Assembly: GCF_003063475.1 (NCBI RefSeq)
Contig: NZ_NESP01000001.1
Coordinates: 1-64,000 of the forward strand
DNA from: Limnohabitans curvus
GTDB taxonomy: Bacteria > Pseudomonadota > Gammaproteobacteria > Burkholderiales > Burkholderiaceae_C
Length of the DNA stretch: 64,000 nucleotides
Reading direction: 5' to 3'
The translations under genes and the position numbers were made by a program. The notes under the pieces were generated by a model, which saw nothing but the letters and a program-made list of their open reading frames with translations, had not been told where the DNA came from and made no database searches. Numbering within the stretch: the stretch's first letter is position 1; each line of letters opens with the position of its first letter. This document shows positions 27,001-30,184 of this stretch, in pieces.

Positions 27001-28310
27001 CGGCGCGAGGCTTGCAGGTGAATGCTGCCGCCCAAGGCGTTGGCCACGATGTGGGCGGGGTCAGTCACCACGCCGTTGGCAAAGATGCGGCCACTCAGGG
27101 CAATGGCTTGCGCGGCCACGATGTCGATGGTGCCCGCTTGCAAGGCCACGGCTGACACGTCTAGCAAACCGGTGGCGGTTTGGGTGAAGGTGTCGGCCTG
27201 AATGTTGATGCGGCCAGAGTCTGCCGCTGTGGCTGCTAGGCTGCCGCTTTCGGGGAAAGAACTTGCCGCTGCGTTAGTGGCTGAGAGGGTGCCGCTGTTT
27301 TGCACATCAGGCGCGGTCAGCGCCACATTGCCCGCAGGCCCGGCGTTCAAACCGCCCGTGGCATCGGCCCGAATGCTGCCGCTGTTAAAGATGCTGGTGC
27401 TGGCCTCAAGCAAGATGCGGCCAGCACGGCGCACCAAACCTGCGGCTTCGATGGTGCCGCTGTTGTTAACCACGCCGCTTTGCAAGCGGCTGGCCGCTTG
27501 GGCCGACAGGATGATGAGGCCGCCCGGGGCCTTGATGGCGCTTTTGTTTTCCACCAAGGTGTTGATGGACGCCGCCGACACGCGCACGCTGCTGAGTGCG
27601 CCACCGCCGTCAAATTTAAGCTCAAAGGTTTCCCCCGCGGCCAAGGCCACGGTGCCTAGGTTGGCCACGATGACGCCGCTGTTGCGCACTTCGGGCGCGA
27701 GCATGGCGATGTAGCCACCCAGCGCTACGCGCAGTTCGCCGTCGTTTTCTACCTTGCCCGTGGCGCCGTTGCGGGTGAGCTTGAGCTGCCCATCCATGAA
27801 TTCTTGGGTTACGGCGTTGTGTGTGGTGGCTACTAAACCACCCACGTCCACGCTGGAAGACTTACCAAAGTACACACCTTGCGGGTTGACCAACACAACG
27901 TTGCCCGGCGCGGTGATGCGGCCCAAGATTTGGCTGGGCTGGGTGTCGCTCACGCGGTTGAGCGTGGCCGATTGCGCATTGGGCTGCTGGAAGTTGACGG
28001 TGGCGTCTTTGCCGACGTTAAACGTGTTCCAGTCCACCACCGCGCGTTGGCTGGTTTGGTTGACGTTCAGGGTGTTGCCCGATTGGCTGATGGAGGCTTG
28101 GCCTGCGTTCACTTGGCCGCCCGTGGGCAGCTGGGTGGTGGAGACCGCTGTGGTTTGGGCCAACACAGGCATAGAAAGAAGCCCCGCCACGACCAGAATG
28201 TGCGACAACACACATATAGATACACGCGGTTGCAGGCGCGGCTTGGCACCCAGGCGTCGAGTGACGTCTGAATTCAAGGGGCGTGTTTCTACAAAGCGCG
28301 GCATAGCCAT
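1..28310 (-). CDS. Giant two-partner-secretion exoprotein (TpsA, filamentous haemagglutinin type), partial: C-terminus beyond the left edge
   Basis: One frame stays open from the ATG at 28310 to the window edge, about 9,436 codons. Residues 1-51 look like a long basic signal peptide ending in PVLAQ. Residues about 55-190 form the haemagglutination-activity (TPS) secretion domain with an NPQGV motif at 142-146. A LLDPLDI motif, usual in these exoproteins, lies near 26.4 kb. Beyond are beta-helix-type repeats rich in Thr, Ser, Gly, Ala, Val and Asn: glycine-rich modules, autotransporter-type beta-strand repeats, YDG/MBG modules, GPISxYGGN modules and long DNA repeats at the edge. Cysteine is almost absent. 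The protein is expected to cross the outer membrane through the TpsB encoded 57 bp upstream and to act as a surface or released adhesin; the ligand is unknown. ATG 28310 has no clear ribosome site; GTG at about 28354 or ATG 28304 are alternatives. No frameshift or stop was seen. Confidence 0.93.
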   Translation of the reverse strand, partial: MAMPRFVETRPLNSDVTRRLGAKPRLQPRVSICVLSHILVVAGLLSMPVLAQTTAVSTTQLPTGGQVNAGQASISQSGNTLNVNQTSQRAVVDWNTFNVGKDATVNFQQPNAQSATLNRVSDTQPSQILGRITAPGNVVLVNPQGVYFGKSSSVDVGGLVATTHNAVTQEFMDGQLKLTRNGATGKVENDGELRVALGGYIAMLAPEVRNSGVIVANLGTVALAAGETFELKFDGGGALSSVRVSAASINTLVENKSAIKAPGGLIILSAQAASRLQSGVVNNSGTIEAAGLVRRAGRILLEASTSIFNSGSIRADATGGLNAGPAGNVALTAPDVQNSGTLSATNAAASSFPESGSLAATAADSGRINIQADTFTQTATGLLDVSAVALQAGTIDIVAAQAIALSGRIFANGVVTDPAHIVANALGGSIHLQASRRVDLTTAVLDASGEGGAGRIHIQADGVPAPLNNTSNNPDQAPVKGAVLLSTNTVLRANSARAHAGRVEVEGDDISLDTGTLIEAKGATQGGTVLVGGDWQGSGTLRQATTVTLSADSTIDASATDNGDGGKVVLWSDVHNASSLTYTAGNLFTYGAGSGKGGRIETSGAVLTVFGNVQAGNDGLWLLDPLDIYVGASYGSVLSSTLSSALNSSNVILDATGASISCTGVACSAGSGSTGNIFIGGAVTSTSNKTLTLKAGKDIFINAPITGTSGLNLDFQASAGSVQINQTVNVSGSLSVTSSGKFVTAYDASITANAGITKVAGGGQTSLGGNLTTTTGNIAINGDLLIRKDLTLTTTTGNVLVTGTIDSIATTAQTFTTSTAGTSSSTTWTAPTGVSDVEVLVVAGGGSGGWGLAGGGGAGGYIYNANYAVSAGTGYSLTVGAGGARVVTLGQPANAGANSVFGSGLTAIGGGGGAGVLNYTIPSSAGGSGGGGSWYYDSYNIGTPNSASSALGQGNSGGNYTAGTTGGGGGGGALTAGSVGPSGSGGNGIAFGISGTSVTYAAGGGGAGGGIGGSSGVGGAGTLLGGSTAVAVANTGSGSGGVNQHNNAAVTAPGADGVVVVRYKTSGNSSLTINTGGTQSVLSGAVNLGLGALTKQGTGSLALNSTSTYSGGTTLSGGTLLVNNNAAMGTGTVSLGTNTTLKLGRSLSIVANNMALAGAATVQIDTSVLTGTPSVTLSGIVSGANAVTLDATSGTIQLSNANTNTGAVTIAGGLVQANNLSALGNNSAVTINDVAGAQLQLLGNLNIGSLAGVGTVNLGTFALGTGANNTNTNYAGVISGSGSLSKNGTGTFNLAQTNTYTGGTTLSAGTLGVYDNSAIGTGALTAANSTSVIFGRGVTNFANNVTLNGSVTFDLDNTVDYLIVGGGGGGGTRHAGGGGAGGMLTGSTSVDSGSFAVSVGTGGTGANSTTSTAPTNGGSSSVGFVSTVAYGGGNGAGYTWTAGNGGSGGGSNWDGAAAGTGTTGQGYAGGTGVSYSGNDGGWAGGGGGGAGAAGISATRTTASNASAGNGGAGLASSITGSSVYYAGGGGGALSDNASGVAGTGGIGGGGNGGKATIGANGTANTGGGGGGGGHNNAGNFAGGNGGSGVVVVRYMGSASGTGGTVASGTGAAAGYTLHTFTSTGASTLALGGLNVMLSGVISGSGSMVNNATGGKISLMGTNTYAGTTTLSGGTLGIYNMSAISAGALTAANGTTLLLGRGITGLSNNITLNGAVTVAYDANVEYLVVGGGGGGGGDNGGGGGAGGLLTGTTALGDASYTVTVGAGGAAGSSLVADLPGQNGGNSSLGAGIVAIGGGGGAAGDAASTAGAKVGGSGGGGSGETKTTAAAGTAGQGFSGGNGCCSPSGGGGGGGGAGSAGTAAISASKPGNGGDGLASNITGTSQYYAGGGGGASDNNVAITAGYGLGGLGGGGAGRLGGTATSGTANTGGGGGASAYNGASSYAGAGGSGIVVVRYLGAAAGTGGTVASGTGSAVGYTLQTFTSSGTLALAALEATFSGTISGTGSLTANPSSGGKFTFTGNNSYAGSTTLSAGTLQVGTGATAGSLGALSANVINNGTLIFNRSDAPSYSGLFSGTGALTVATGGLTLTGGATYTGLTTLSSTATPSSITYTNSTVPSTSGFAGKGAVTIQPAVNGTFSSAVNTNIYSLSSTLTGFTLGSSTNTQAVTVGSAISIAGPISLYGGNITLNADLTAGATSGSGIVLQGTQIVQAAGVDVVTSGANISYALTNSPWTSAQDFGIYLAGTSTSKATVNASGGNVTMAASYATTGTSGGYDRLMEFDYASIKTNGAGTITINSDGSNSGNGAGTDVWAIGFNTSTAGTGLIQTENGAITLTGTAGKLSGNSRGIVAQTSALSILSASGAITLKDIQPAGTTGSYGGMYLRASSTGAHYYGGDGTTVLTGTSTASSSDITIQSDKVGFVANGSYNVNMVTTGDVVVEPVGNAFTADVDATALSISGNPSSVRVGKTTNTGNVTLGSAITASGPISVYGGNLTVNQGLISTAAGERILLNATGNITTAANLTFRTNNGDLVFWSDRAASNAGAITLGNANTINTANGLTTSGLLVGGRIVLAGGADTDADGIPDGYASSSTLSGVSLGTAASDTLTSMYSGGGDVTIRGKTTGTGLSSGLYQYGKWLLNSGKGAIVLDANSANFYGLNFVHPSTNSASTGKYLQLISDKTSGTAISITGVSSTNYGVVFNYENPKEVLATGGGDIVITGTAGGDYGLFFQNTDVLSTVGTITANGGTRGITTPSGMRLASRSGTTITSSTANVLLIGDTFNFGGATPVLTSGTVKVQPFGTSFSSAQTFTNATYGSAVSELTLGKPGNTADITIGSAVNVAGPVSVYGGNITVNNSLTSTASGADILLKATGNITSNSDVNYTTNAGDITFWSDSDGSGAGYIYVYDRNIIDSRTSANRTSSLISTASGGGAITLGGGSASTTLVSGTVVPTGYAVDNSGAAPAGVSLGYFNVSHNSGTSLYSGGGNITVRGKSTGSWSGDSTGIKAIEGLTMDAGTTGNITLDGVGGNSGATYSSGIYLNYLGSAPTVGTLFKTKDGNISLTGVGTLATNKRGILFIGSASKSVTVEATGTGSVTLNGSGANTDIQLSSASILAASGAINITGFGAGTLQADTAVTTIGFKALSDVTSSTSNITITDDSLSLTASKGLQLNTTGKVTVQPYSDSFSSTVTWPITDFAVSSGVTGLTIGKETVSTTRTDTVTMGGLTSIQGPISVYANTINVNANLDTSTGGANGDILLKASGAITQASNASVTTNGGDVTYWADSDGANGGYVWFKSGSSVTTTTAANIVVSGGNVADVAALSTSGYASGMTTIMGNGVTLDGVSLYSFGGNITIRGKSATNYTAYLSTESPAMSNANGIRAHSNVTVDAGSGKLSMWGYGQSSSGSSNGIELSMSAGSSSVYKSSSTAADAITFNGVASNATASDAWGVYLWAYSSIQASNGGGISITGSGAKNSGVVVPAGAAVLSTGGPITLTGGGYASGFNAVDIAGYVGLKAGINTGASTSDITLVGDKFSLTGNVASSGKLTLKPYTTGATIGVGSGSGTLSLANSWFSGTSVFKDGFSSIVLGASDAGHINVGGANSFVDSVSMVSGGNVTLNSGATITDSQNSGYIALAATGNFINNAGASALSTTGTSSRWLVYSAAPTNDVFGSLNSANGAVWNASYATMAPSAVTATGNRYLFTGTPSVTVTASATKTYGTTLTAADVLGLSSSSGSSPVYTLPTLADVFSVNPTVSSLGLVATASVSGGPYAITVAPGTSSGSYTITYATPGTITVNPKALTVTGTTVANKAYDGTTSAVLTGGSLVGVVNNDALTLVQAGNFASANVGTGLVVTAADSITGAMVANYTLTQPTGLSANITKKALTITANNDARFAGQTDTAGYYGVSYVGFASGESSSNLTTLPTITRSNSSVGTGGSYTGVLVPSGAAAANYSFSYVNGNYTIVGANELLVRLGTVSNVYATTPTYSVTEAKYMLPNNGVVDLLNTGAGSASVSGAGQVTITDTSGASATFNAVALNGTKSTSGWLNVGTYQWAADPASVVLSSGVNFNNSVNVVGSQTVTTKFFAPTPTVSKVYDGTTTIAGLSGTPIGVVTGDVVTISGAGAYANKNVGTNKSYTLSNMALSGTDAGNYGLTTGSSLTASNGTVTAKAITVTGIAANDKVYDGTNTATLNTSNAVFNGMVAGDALTVAATGTYGSANVAYSGAALAAQVVAFTSTYGGADVNNYSFAGSPTTTTAKITPKSLTLTGVAANDKTYDGGVVATIANFGTLSGVLAADTANVSLVTTGASATFADKNVAYSGSTVIAKTVTLTASSLGLSGTKAGNYAIVGNLTASAKINPKAVTVSGIAANDKVYDATTSATVSTANALFNGQVTGDDLHVSATGVFAAKTAGTGRTVNLTSSYNGTDLANYTVTDQATTTATITPKALTVSGFVANNRVYDGGLVATVDASNVFLAGLISGDVVTASATGMFANKNVGTAKTVTLTSSYAGADKDNYAITDQATSTANITPKSLTISGITAADKTYDNTTSADVSVLGAVKTGLVLNDVVNVTATGVFSDENAATGKTVTLTSSYSGADVGNYTVTSQASTTAHIVPLDVQLPADASLSKVYDATTSVAPALVLAGNNATGYGSLSVTSANNSQLYTDALAADKLVLGGMTLTGRPVFSSADAGTVSVDQGSVQLTGSRAANYRVVWVASSATITPAPLTVTANNDARFYSLADDPNYAGVRYSGFVGGQTAAVLTGTAAVARDRSIQLAADANSVDTQDTAGSYASKLVPAGVTSNNYNITFVNGNYTIVPVGQLLVKVANTTAIYGSTPTYTLTAAGYLSSNTDVNNVTTYQVTDLLASGYATVNSAQVTVSDGSATVGSFTLGASSPVNSTSGTLKVGSYTVGATAISTTSGNFSNTINVVGGYEVTPKSVTTSATGVTKVYDGNTAAGSYTLAPVGLVSGTVNSVVVTDTVTLSGVGTYANKNVTGAADKTYTFTSLALGGADAANYVLTDGNGIAASTFTGTDGEITPRALTASFTGVNKVYDGTTTATVTTTDNRVAGDTLTINRSADFDSKNVGTAKAISVSGVSLGGTDAINYTVAATGSASADITPRALTLNYTGVNKVYDAGTTASVTTADDRVAGDNFIVNWTAAFADKNVAGGKTISVTGVSLSDPADVTSVDAGNYTVVATGSASANITPRVLTVNYTGDNRVYDGGTAATVTTSDDRLSVGATLDDIVINRAASFADKNVGTAKAVSVSGVSLSGTDANNYSVVATGSATANITPRALTVAYTGVSKVYDGLLDASVTTSLTSANGYVNGDVLTVSRTANFVDKNVAYDNASNVVPVSISVTGVSLGGTDANNYSVDSTGSASANITPKALSVVLTGSIQKTYNGKTDAALTSTNYTLTGFVTVGGVTEGASITQTLGTYNSRNVLEANSVTATLAAGDFTAATGTTLSNYALPTSATGAGSIGLRNLTVTYTGVNRTYDGTAAATVNTTDTRVSGDVFDITRTATFADKNVATGKTISVYGVALTGTDATNYLVSGTGSTSADVTRLDSVTWVGGASGEWFNPNNWAVTGNLNFKGVVPDLNNVKQVLVPSGAGGAAVSFDDSVAGLSAGALSGIVLVDSLTYQDSVALSNLNFKNGSLVVNNNATLGGFESAAGTTLTVGGTLGLDIATGATQTMAGLFNGAGSLSKAGAGTLVMTGGSAYTGSTTISAGTLQVGNATTTGNLGSGNIVNNATLVFRRSNAMGIANVISGSGEVKQEGAGALTLSATNTYTGATSVNAGSLAISSDGNLGAAPSSAQAAQLVVNNATVYFYPVFTTATSANRGLTLVGSSTLNTAAGSDVTWAGPITGAGLTKVGAGNLTLTGANTYGTTTVSAGTLQIGNGGSTGTLGTGAATVEGTLAFHHSAATTVANAMSGAGSLNKLGSNTLTLTGLQTYTGATDVTGGLVFQNDVVPTTSGFTGAGAVTVEPTSAAFTAASFTPSYTFASSISGLTLGKADSTTNITVGSNLTLSGPLKIYGGTIDINGNLNTTAGGSAGDVLLKASGNIVLGGGKSITTTGGDAVLWANSDSTGAGNIALGSGASVQTSGGNLVLAGGADDGANGGTANDGTPDGYARGVGTAGISTTGSFSLNSGAGALMLRGSSDVKVGVLLSATTTGHLTTTSGRMDVVGVIDAAATPSDTQMGVLTTGGGTINMTSATGLINLSGEATRYGIAFGVNSTSTYATDAVTQTVIQSGNTTSNAISIVGTGTSGGSHGLSLRGASTKIYATAALGGITLSGVSSNWSSAIYSPVDVLAVSGPIRWLNSDATNGIYAATTPITLGSKSGVTGLDTSASDVTVYLKRLEGTPQFAVGTTGAVNVQGADGTGSFVQAFNSSQFGLNANGQTMGGFVFGSPLNTQALTINQALTVNGPITVFGGALAINAPLTATNSTVKLTGTTITDGASGYITADKLALLSGAVTLDHTSNNVGTLAASGVSSLTYVNSGALTIGTVNPTGITATGDVRIETLSGDLTVAADVVTSSSTATAVLLNAGKSTAAGTATGGNVLISGMPTITAGTNGVIRLMGGSVTGSTGLTDLVGSGSGHFRYNSDEAATRYSVALSPNVINAIYREQPTATTNIDSFTVTYGYDHTTTLNNFKPDGTTALSTVRTALNGDEAVAGLGVIIEGATYSTGNKLVYRATPYTLTDGFTKLGYATSQTGGSLLTVAKKDLSFSGLVISNKTYDGNANANLSIGGATLPDKITGDLVSVSSVTGAFDTRHVGTAKTVNITAATITGTDVDNYTVNLNGQGGTADITQLASATYVGASGGDWSNAANWAVTGTTTPTGVLPDASNVALAIIPTGVTVVAKPPLSPELGYTGKTQIAGTLQVAADSDLGATPGSATADLITLNGGTLQATDSFTLHTNRGITLGASGGTFSVDASKSVAYAGVMAGTGGLTKSGSGTLTLTGADTYSGGTTVSTGTLVAGGATNALGTGSVSVASRLSFDTAAAASFANGISITGTGVIENTGSHAVTLTGVVNTNLTATTVVDGGTAGIIISGNATPTGSGAGYNIKGNLTFQGHSLNSLVIRSLGDSKVTFAASGGVSNFTLWWLGGETSSSALSVEVGAGLTVSEGASQGAGNLYYKNLSGAGTLSLGGATSTGFVLGDENIATLISSGSKKISIGESGSAAGRLLSGNVQVNSGLLLDSTTDYTFSGVLSVGTLTKQQANTVKLTGANTSTGAITVSAGILQVGDASTTGAITGNASVAAGASLVFSRSNAASYVGNISGAGTVTKLGANVLTLTGTQTYTGITATGDTGGGMEFTNNTLPVTPGAFTGNGFVTIQPVLAGSFGSTLSTSAYSFGSSLTGLTLGRDGNTATITVNSPLTIAGPISLYGGNITLNSAIGTTNVLTGDVLLRGADVNGAYGISLADGRTLTLDHSGSSSVLSGIISGVGANLVKQGAGAMYLRGVNTYSGLTTIDAGFLALDQTGSIVTDVVNNGGLGFNQTANYTFAKTISGTGYVVKYAPNTLTLTAANTYTGVTNLQGGTLSVASLANGGVASNIGQSTSAAANLLINNATLKYTGAATSTDRLFTLGDSGATVDASGTGALVFTNTGALAYSGTANRLLTLTGTNTADNTMTPVLANSAGISSFTKAGTGKWVMKGVNTYSGLTTLSGGTLNVGDGTDASASLGTNTVSLAAGTTLNFDHNNVVSVDNAISGSGQLNKLGGNTLNLTGVNSYTGATGVGSAGGVVFTNNTAPTTLGFTGSGTVKIEPSTTFASAGISNYTFANTISGFTWGKSSNVADLTIASPIRIAGPISLYGGNINLNANVSSSLANAALLFKASGDITQANNVAVGSNGGDITLWANSDGDTTNYGGILLNSGSSINSTNGNITLSGGTSLATGYATHKSTSVGNTGSSAADYSGGVALFNASISAGTGAVTVRGESVGSVDDYAMGILLRGDAGTSSITGGAVSLVGTSNNASNASGVSMVNSNVQAATSLAVSGTTTQTTSAALRMDAQSTLTAGGATQLSGNAAMVLGNLDSTGALSISTTNGSVSQVAGTTVLADSTTSVTVQNADVTLNNTGNDMAGLISVNNAANLTLRSTLLKLGSIATSGAQTYNSPVQLMSNPTFDGHTITFASTVNGDQSFTVIDSGHTLLAGAVGASAAPTRIDMTAIDGIEITGGKVRSSGPQWFKSPVLVSNAGNTIFDSTAVASAGANITFEQTLNAAGVQTESVGIDAGTGGVVQWKGVVGGDKALNTLTLSNAASFTFEAGLNAKTLVTEAMPYSVSILERSTLTDLVEFKNTQALKLINTSTTDDFVVAGGMKATAPSVVELSGKFKSTNQAMVLGRYDSANSLLGNVSLLGDTTLNTGSTASDAVLIKVGGKLDGGFNFVANSAGVTQFERPVGSLEPLQSLQTDALGYTDVSGSSITAKDDGGTVTIKDPLTLSAASIRISAGAKIEFADTVANASGQTAALILKTASDGTILASKDMGSDTARLGSLSILDTASATFIGSVYVDTLSTEALAYNLSFKGDKTYVTHFTAFKNSGSVQLGALSGTSALHFESGLEAVLPSTLEMAGTVKSLGHNMVLGTPSTHFNLLNDLTLDAGNADIDLRSKVSGDVYALNLITTGTGKAKFSGGEISTSGNLTLRGEVVFANETKLTASQVTLGGATTVNGKFTIDGVAILAGGTVDTTGFDQVYKGAVTLSTQEATLTGSNVTFESTVDGAQRLVVHALSDVTFAGDVGKSLTIAAPLHIETQATTTRINGAFIRTSGQSSILFNNDVVLTSALTEFDTTAYVNGSGNGANITFNGLLNGVDGTQSVTFKAGTLGVVTTEKAIANVATLTLSSSNGANFNDAVSADSIVIAHTKVGQTVSFLGDVTASTFTTLFADGYNLVFKGASNKFTHAVDFLNTGGLQLGDATRALSATPTDVNFEFVNGVKATSPNSVMLAGRFKSSHADMAFGSSTADITLGNAVAIDSGSGDVIFNGALDSEANQHYSLNVVNGGHLTFQKAVGQVDRLSTLTISGGGNVYINGGEVSTAGAQSYGNAVVLGDTATINALGVNFDRTITAAAQSLGLTVNNLGTTTFKGDVDIGWLETDGGGTSTNQVNINTASIKTSGTQHYGERVSLTSAVPVTLTGAGVTFADTLDGPQALTIEDSGVTTFTKEVGQGTALASLTIKDNGGVHGMVHIDGGEVTTTGAQDYQNAVEVWKPTTTLNALDVTFAKSVNGKDATAVNLTVNASVGNTSANLGHARFGDTVGSSAKRIGTLIVNSMGTTTFSGDVDVGSLETDGDGTSTNQVNINTASIKSTGMQHYGERVSLTSAVPVTLTGAGVTFADTLDGPQALTIEDSGVTTFTKEVGQGTALASLTIKDNGGTYGTVHIDGGEVTTTGAQSYGNA
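21..973 (-). repeat. Near-identical long repeats with 579-bp period
   Basis: Positions 21-394 and 600-973 are nearly identical, offset by exactly 579 bp (193 codons); most differences fall near 50-70, 255-280 and the far end. The first 26 bases of the window recur at 1057-1082, so the array probably continues past the left edge. The encoded strands carry the TTGAQxYxNAVxLG pattern common in large exoproteins. Confidence 0.85.
4900..11560 (-). repeat. Second beta-strand repeat region, with two WxNxxNW boundary motifs
   Basis: Units such as GAGTLVMTGGSAYTGSTT and SGTLTLTGADTYSGGTT recur from about 10250 to 11200 and from 5000 to 7700. Each run is introduced by a related Trp-rich strand, WVGGASGEWFNPNNWAV near 11530 and YVGASGGDWSNAANWAV near 7760. 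Both follow directly on a YDG module, so the order YDG, Trp-rich strand, beta-strand repeats occurs twice. Confidence 0.7.
11560..17210 (-). repeat. YDG/MBG module array of the exoprotein
   Basis: About 15 consecutive modules of 65-100 residues recur here, each opening with a (K/R)(V/T)Y(D/N)G-like motif, passing through a FADKNVGTAK-like strand and closing with NYTVxxxxSxxANITPK. Two longer units with a VTANNDARF start and a NYTIV end are interspersed. One further isolated copy lies near 7820-8070. The pattern fits the YDG and MBG families, Ig-like stalk modules of large bacterial adhesins. Copies differ in sequence, so the array is old rather than freshly amplified. Confidence 0.85.
22040..25080 (-). 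repeat. Autotransporter-associated beta-strand repeats between the glycine-rich modules
   Basis: Between and beside the glycine-rich modules are short units of the form SGGTLxVxxxxAxGTG and ANTYTGGTTLSAGTLG. These are the passenger-associated beta-strand repeats of autotransporters and large exoproteins. They are expected to extend the beta-helix and carry no catalytic motif. Confidence 0.7.
22370..25815 (-). repeat. Three glycine-rich modules of the exoprotein, with CCG/CGG microsatellite tracts
   Basis: Three segments (about 25135-25815, 23455-24245 and 22370-23165) begin with a VEYLVVGGGG-like strand followed by 200 or more residues rich in GGGGG runs and end in a VVVVRY strand. The second and third are clear paralogues: both continue with RYxGxAxGTGGTVASGTG and then a beta-strand repeat. 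Poly-Gly is encoded partly by pure CCG (plus strand) tracts near 22750, 23590 and 25390. They resemble the glycine-rich domains of some bacterial and phage surface proteins. Confidence 0.8.
27743..28157 (-). other. TPS secretion domain (haemagglutination activity domain) of the giant exoprotein
   Basis: Residues about 52-190 match the N-terminal secretion domain that TpsB POTRA domains recognise. Visible hallmarks are the Gln/Asn-rich start (QVNAGQASISQSGN), the VVDWNTFNVG segment and the NPQGVYFG motif at residues 142-149. This assigns the secretion route regardless of the unread C-terminus. Confidence 0.9.
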
Positions 28311-28367
28311 TCCGATTCGGAATGGAGGCGGACTTCTTGAGGGTGGGTCGCGCAAAGAATTCACGCG

Positions 28368-30152
28368 TCAGAAAGGAACGGTGACTTGCAGCCAATAACG
28401 GTTGCGGTCGCGCGTGCCGTCTTGGTCGTTGCCGGTTTGCGTGGGGTTGGGGTTGTGGCCTTGGCGGCGGGCCCATGTGGCTTTGAAGTTCACCCCATCG
28501 TCGTTGGTGTAGCCAATGCTGGCACCAAAGCCTTTGTAGGTGTTGCGGTTGTGTTGCGGCCCGCCGGGGTAGGACGGGTCATGTTGCAGCCACAGCTGGC
28601 CCCAGTCATAAAAGCCGGTGAGGTTGATGCCAGACTCAAGGCTGTGGCGCAGCTCAAACTGAACCAGCTGCGCATCGGTGCCCGAGCCTTCGCCCGTCGG
28701 ATAAGCGCGCACACCGTTCATGCCGCCTAGCTGCATTTTTTCAGACGAATCTAGGTTTTTGTCGGCCAGCTGGCCCGTGTACGACACAAAGGCCGTGGTT
28801 TGGGTGGTCAATGACTGCTGCCAGCTACCGCTGATGCGTAGCTTGTTAAAGACGCCTTCGGTGTGAACGGTGGTGGCATCGGTTTGCTGGCTGAGAGAAC
28901 CGTCCAAATTGATGCTGCCATGGGCGATCTGTAATGAATAGGTACCCGTTCCACCGCCCGGATTGAGGTCGCGGTAGAAGCCCGCGACCTGCGCGGCCAT
29001 GACTTTGGCCTCGTAATCAGACATCAACAAGCCTTGAGCCGAGGTGTTTTGAAACTTTTTGCCATCGGCGCTCAGCGTGACCGTGGCGCTGCGGTCGTCA
29101 GCACGCAGCAGTGGGTAGACCCATTCCATGCCCTTGGTGATGGCTCGGCCCACGGCGCCCACCATGCCCTGCTCGCCCACGACCACCTCGTAGCTCATGG
29201 CTGACACGTTCAGCCCCATGCGCCAACCGTCAGTGCCCACGGGCATGCTGTAGGCCAAGCGGGCGTAGTCGCTGCCTTGGGTGTGAACGGCCACGACGTT
29301 GAGCAAATCGGCCAGGTCGTTGGGGTTGAACCAGTTGAGCGTGGCCATCAGGCGCATCACACCTGTGGAACGAGAGCCGCCGTTGTCCATGGTCAACTCA
29401 GCCTGACGCGTGCGCCCTTGGTACAACTTAAGCAATAACTCTGTTTCACCGGCTTCGCGGCCTTGACGCAATGAGCCTTGGACGCTCATGCCCGGCAGGT
29501 CATTGGCCAGCGCTAAGGCGCGGTCCAGCGACTTGGTGTTCAAAGGCTCGCCTGTGTGTTGCTGGGCTTCGATGATGGCGGTCACATGCGCTTGGGTGTT
29601 GGGCAAATCGGCAAGCTCTTGCTCGATTTCGACTTTGGAGAACACCGACTCAATGACATCGACCACCAACACACCGTCGGTCAGGTCTTGTGGCGGCAAG
29701 ATGGCACGGGCCAAGTAGTTGTTCTGTCGGTAATACGACTCCACCACCATGCCGATTTCCAGCATTTGCTCGTAGCTCATGGGCGTGCCGATGTAGGGTT
29801 CGACGATGCCTTTGAGCTCCATGTCGCCCAGAATCGTGACGCCTTGAAATTTGATCGATTTGAGAGTGATGAGTGCCTGAGCGGCTTCAGCCGCTTCTTT
29901 GTCGGCCAGCATTTTGTCCATGGCGGCACCCACGGTGCCTGGCGCGTAAGCCGCACGGGGCTTGGGTTCGGCAATCTTTGTGCCGGTGATGGCCTCGGCC
30001 CATTCGGTGACAGGCAGATCGGTTTTTTCCTCAATCGCGCGCAGCACGCGGCCTGCCTGCTTTGGCAAAACAGGGTCGTAGATTTCCAACGACCCAGCCA
30101 AAAGACACAGGAACGCAATCGCTGCAATGATTCGCGACCGAGTTAATTTCAC
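28368..30152 (-). CDS. Two-partner-secretion outer-membrane transporter (TpsB, FhaC/ShlB family)
   Basis: This 594-residue Omp85-superfamily protein should export the adjacent giant exoprotein. Residues 1-24 are a signal anchor, about 25-90 an N-terminal helical region, about 95-172 a first POTRA (VTILGDMELKGIV...VVDVIES) and about 175-250 a second. A beta-barrel follows, with the loop-6 motif VRAYP at 481-485 in place of the usual VRGY, and a C-terminal Phe as expected for barrel assembly. Length is normal for TpsB. The start is GTG at 30152 with a weak ribosome site. It stops 57 bp before the exoprotein start, so the two are likely one transcript. Confidence 0.93.
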   Translation of the reverse strand: MKLTRSRIIAAIAFLCLLAGSLEIYDPVLPKQAGRVLRAIEEKTDLPVTEWAEAITGTKIAEPKPRAAYAPGTVGAAMDKMLADKEAAEAAQALITLKSIKFQGVTILGDMELKGIVEPYIGTPMSYEQMLEIGMVVESYYRQNNYLARAILPPQDLTDGVLVVDVIESVFSKVEIEQELADLPNTQAHVTAIIEAQQHTGEPLNTKSLDRALALANDLPGMSVQGSLRQGREAGETELLLKLYQGRTRQAELTMDNGGSRSTGVMRLMATLNWFNPNDLADLLNVVAVHTQGSDYARLAYSMPVGTDGWRMGLNVSAMSYEVVVGEQGMVGAVGRAITKGMEWVYPLLRADDRSATVTLSADGKKFQNTSAQGLLMSDYEAKVMAAQVAGFYRDLNPGGGTGTYSLQIAHGSINLDGSLSQQTDATTVHTEGVFNKLRISGSWQQSLTTQTTAFVSYTGQLADKNLDSSEKMQLGGMNGVRAYPTGEGSGTDAQLVQFELRHSLESGINLTGFYDWGQLWLQHDPSYPGGPQHNRNTYKGFGASIGYTNDDGVNFKATWARRQGHNPNPTQTGNDQDGTRDRNRYWLQVTVPF

Positions 30153-30167
30153 AAAATGAGTACTAAA

Positions 30168-30184
30168 ACAACCATAAGGGTTGT
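30168..30184. promoter_or_regulatory. Inverted repeat just upstream of the tpsB start
   Basis: Arms ACAACC (30168-30173) and GGTTGT (30179-30184) flank a 5-base loop, and on the minus strand a short T run follows. It sits 16-32 bases before the tpsB GTG. It could be a regulator site, a weak attenuator or part of the leader. Confidence 0.3.

Noticed and set aside
26300..28310. Exoprotein as a broken gene because many short frames appear on both strands here
   Set aside because: The frame from ATG 28310 reads through without a stop and encodes a normal TPS domain.
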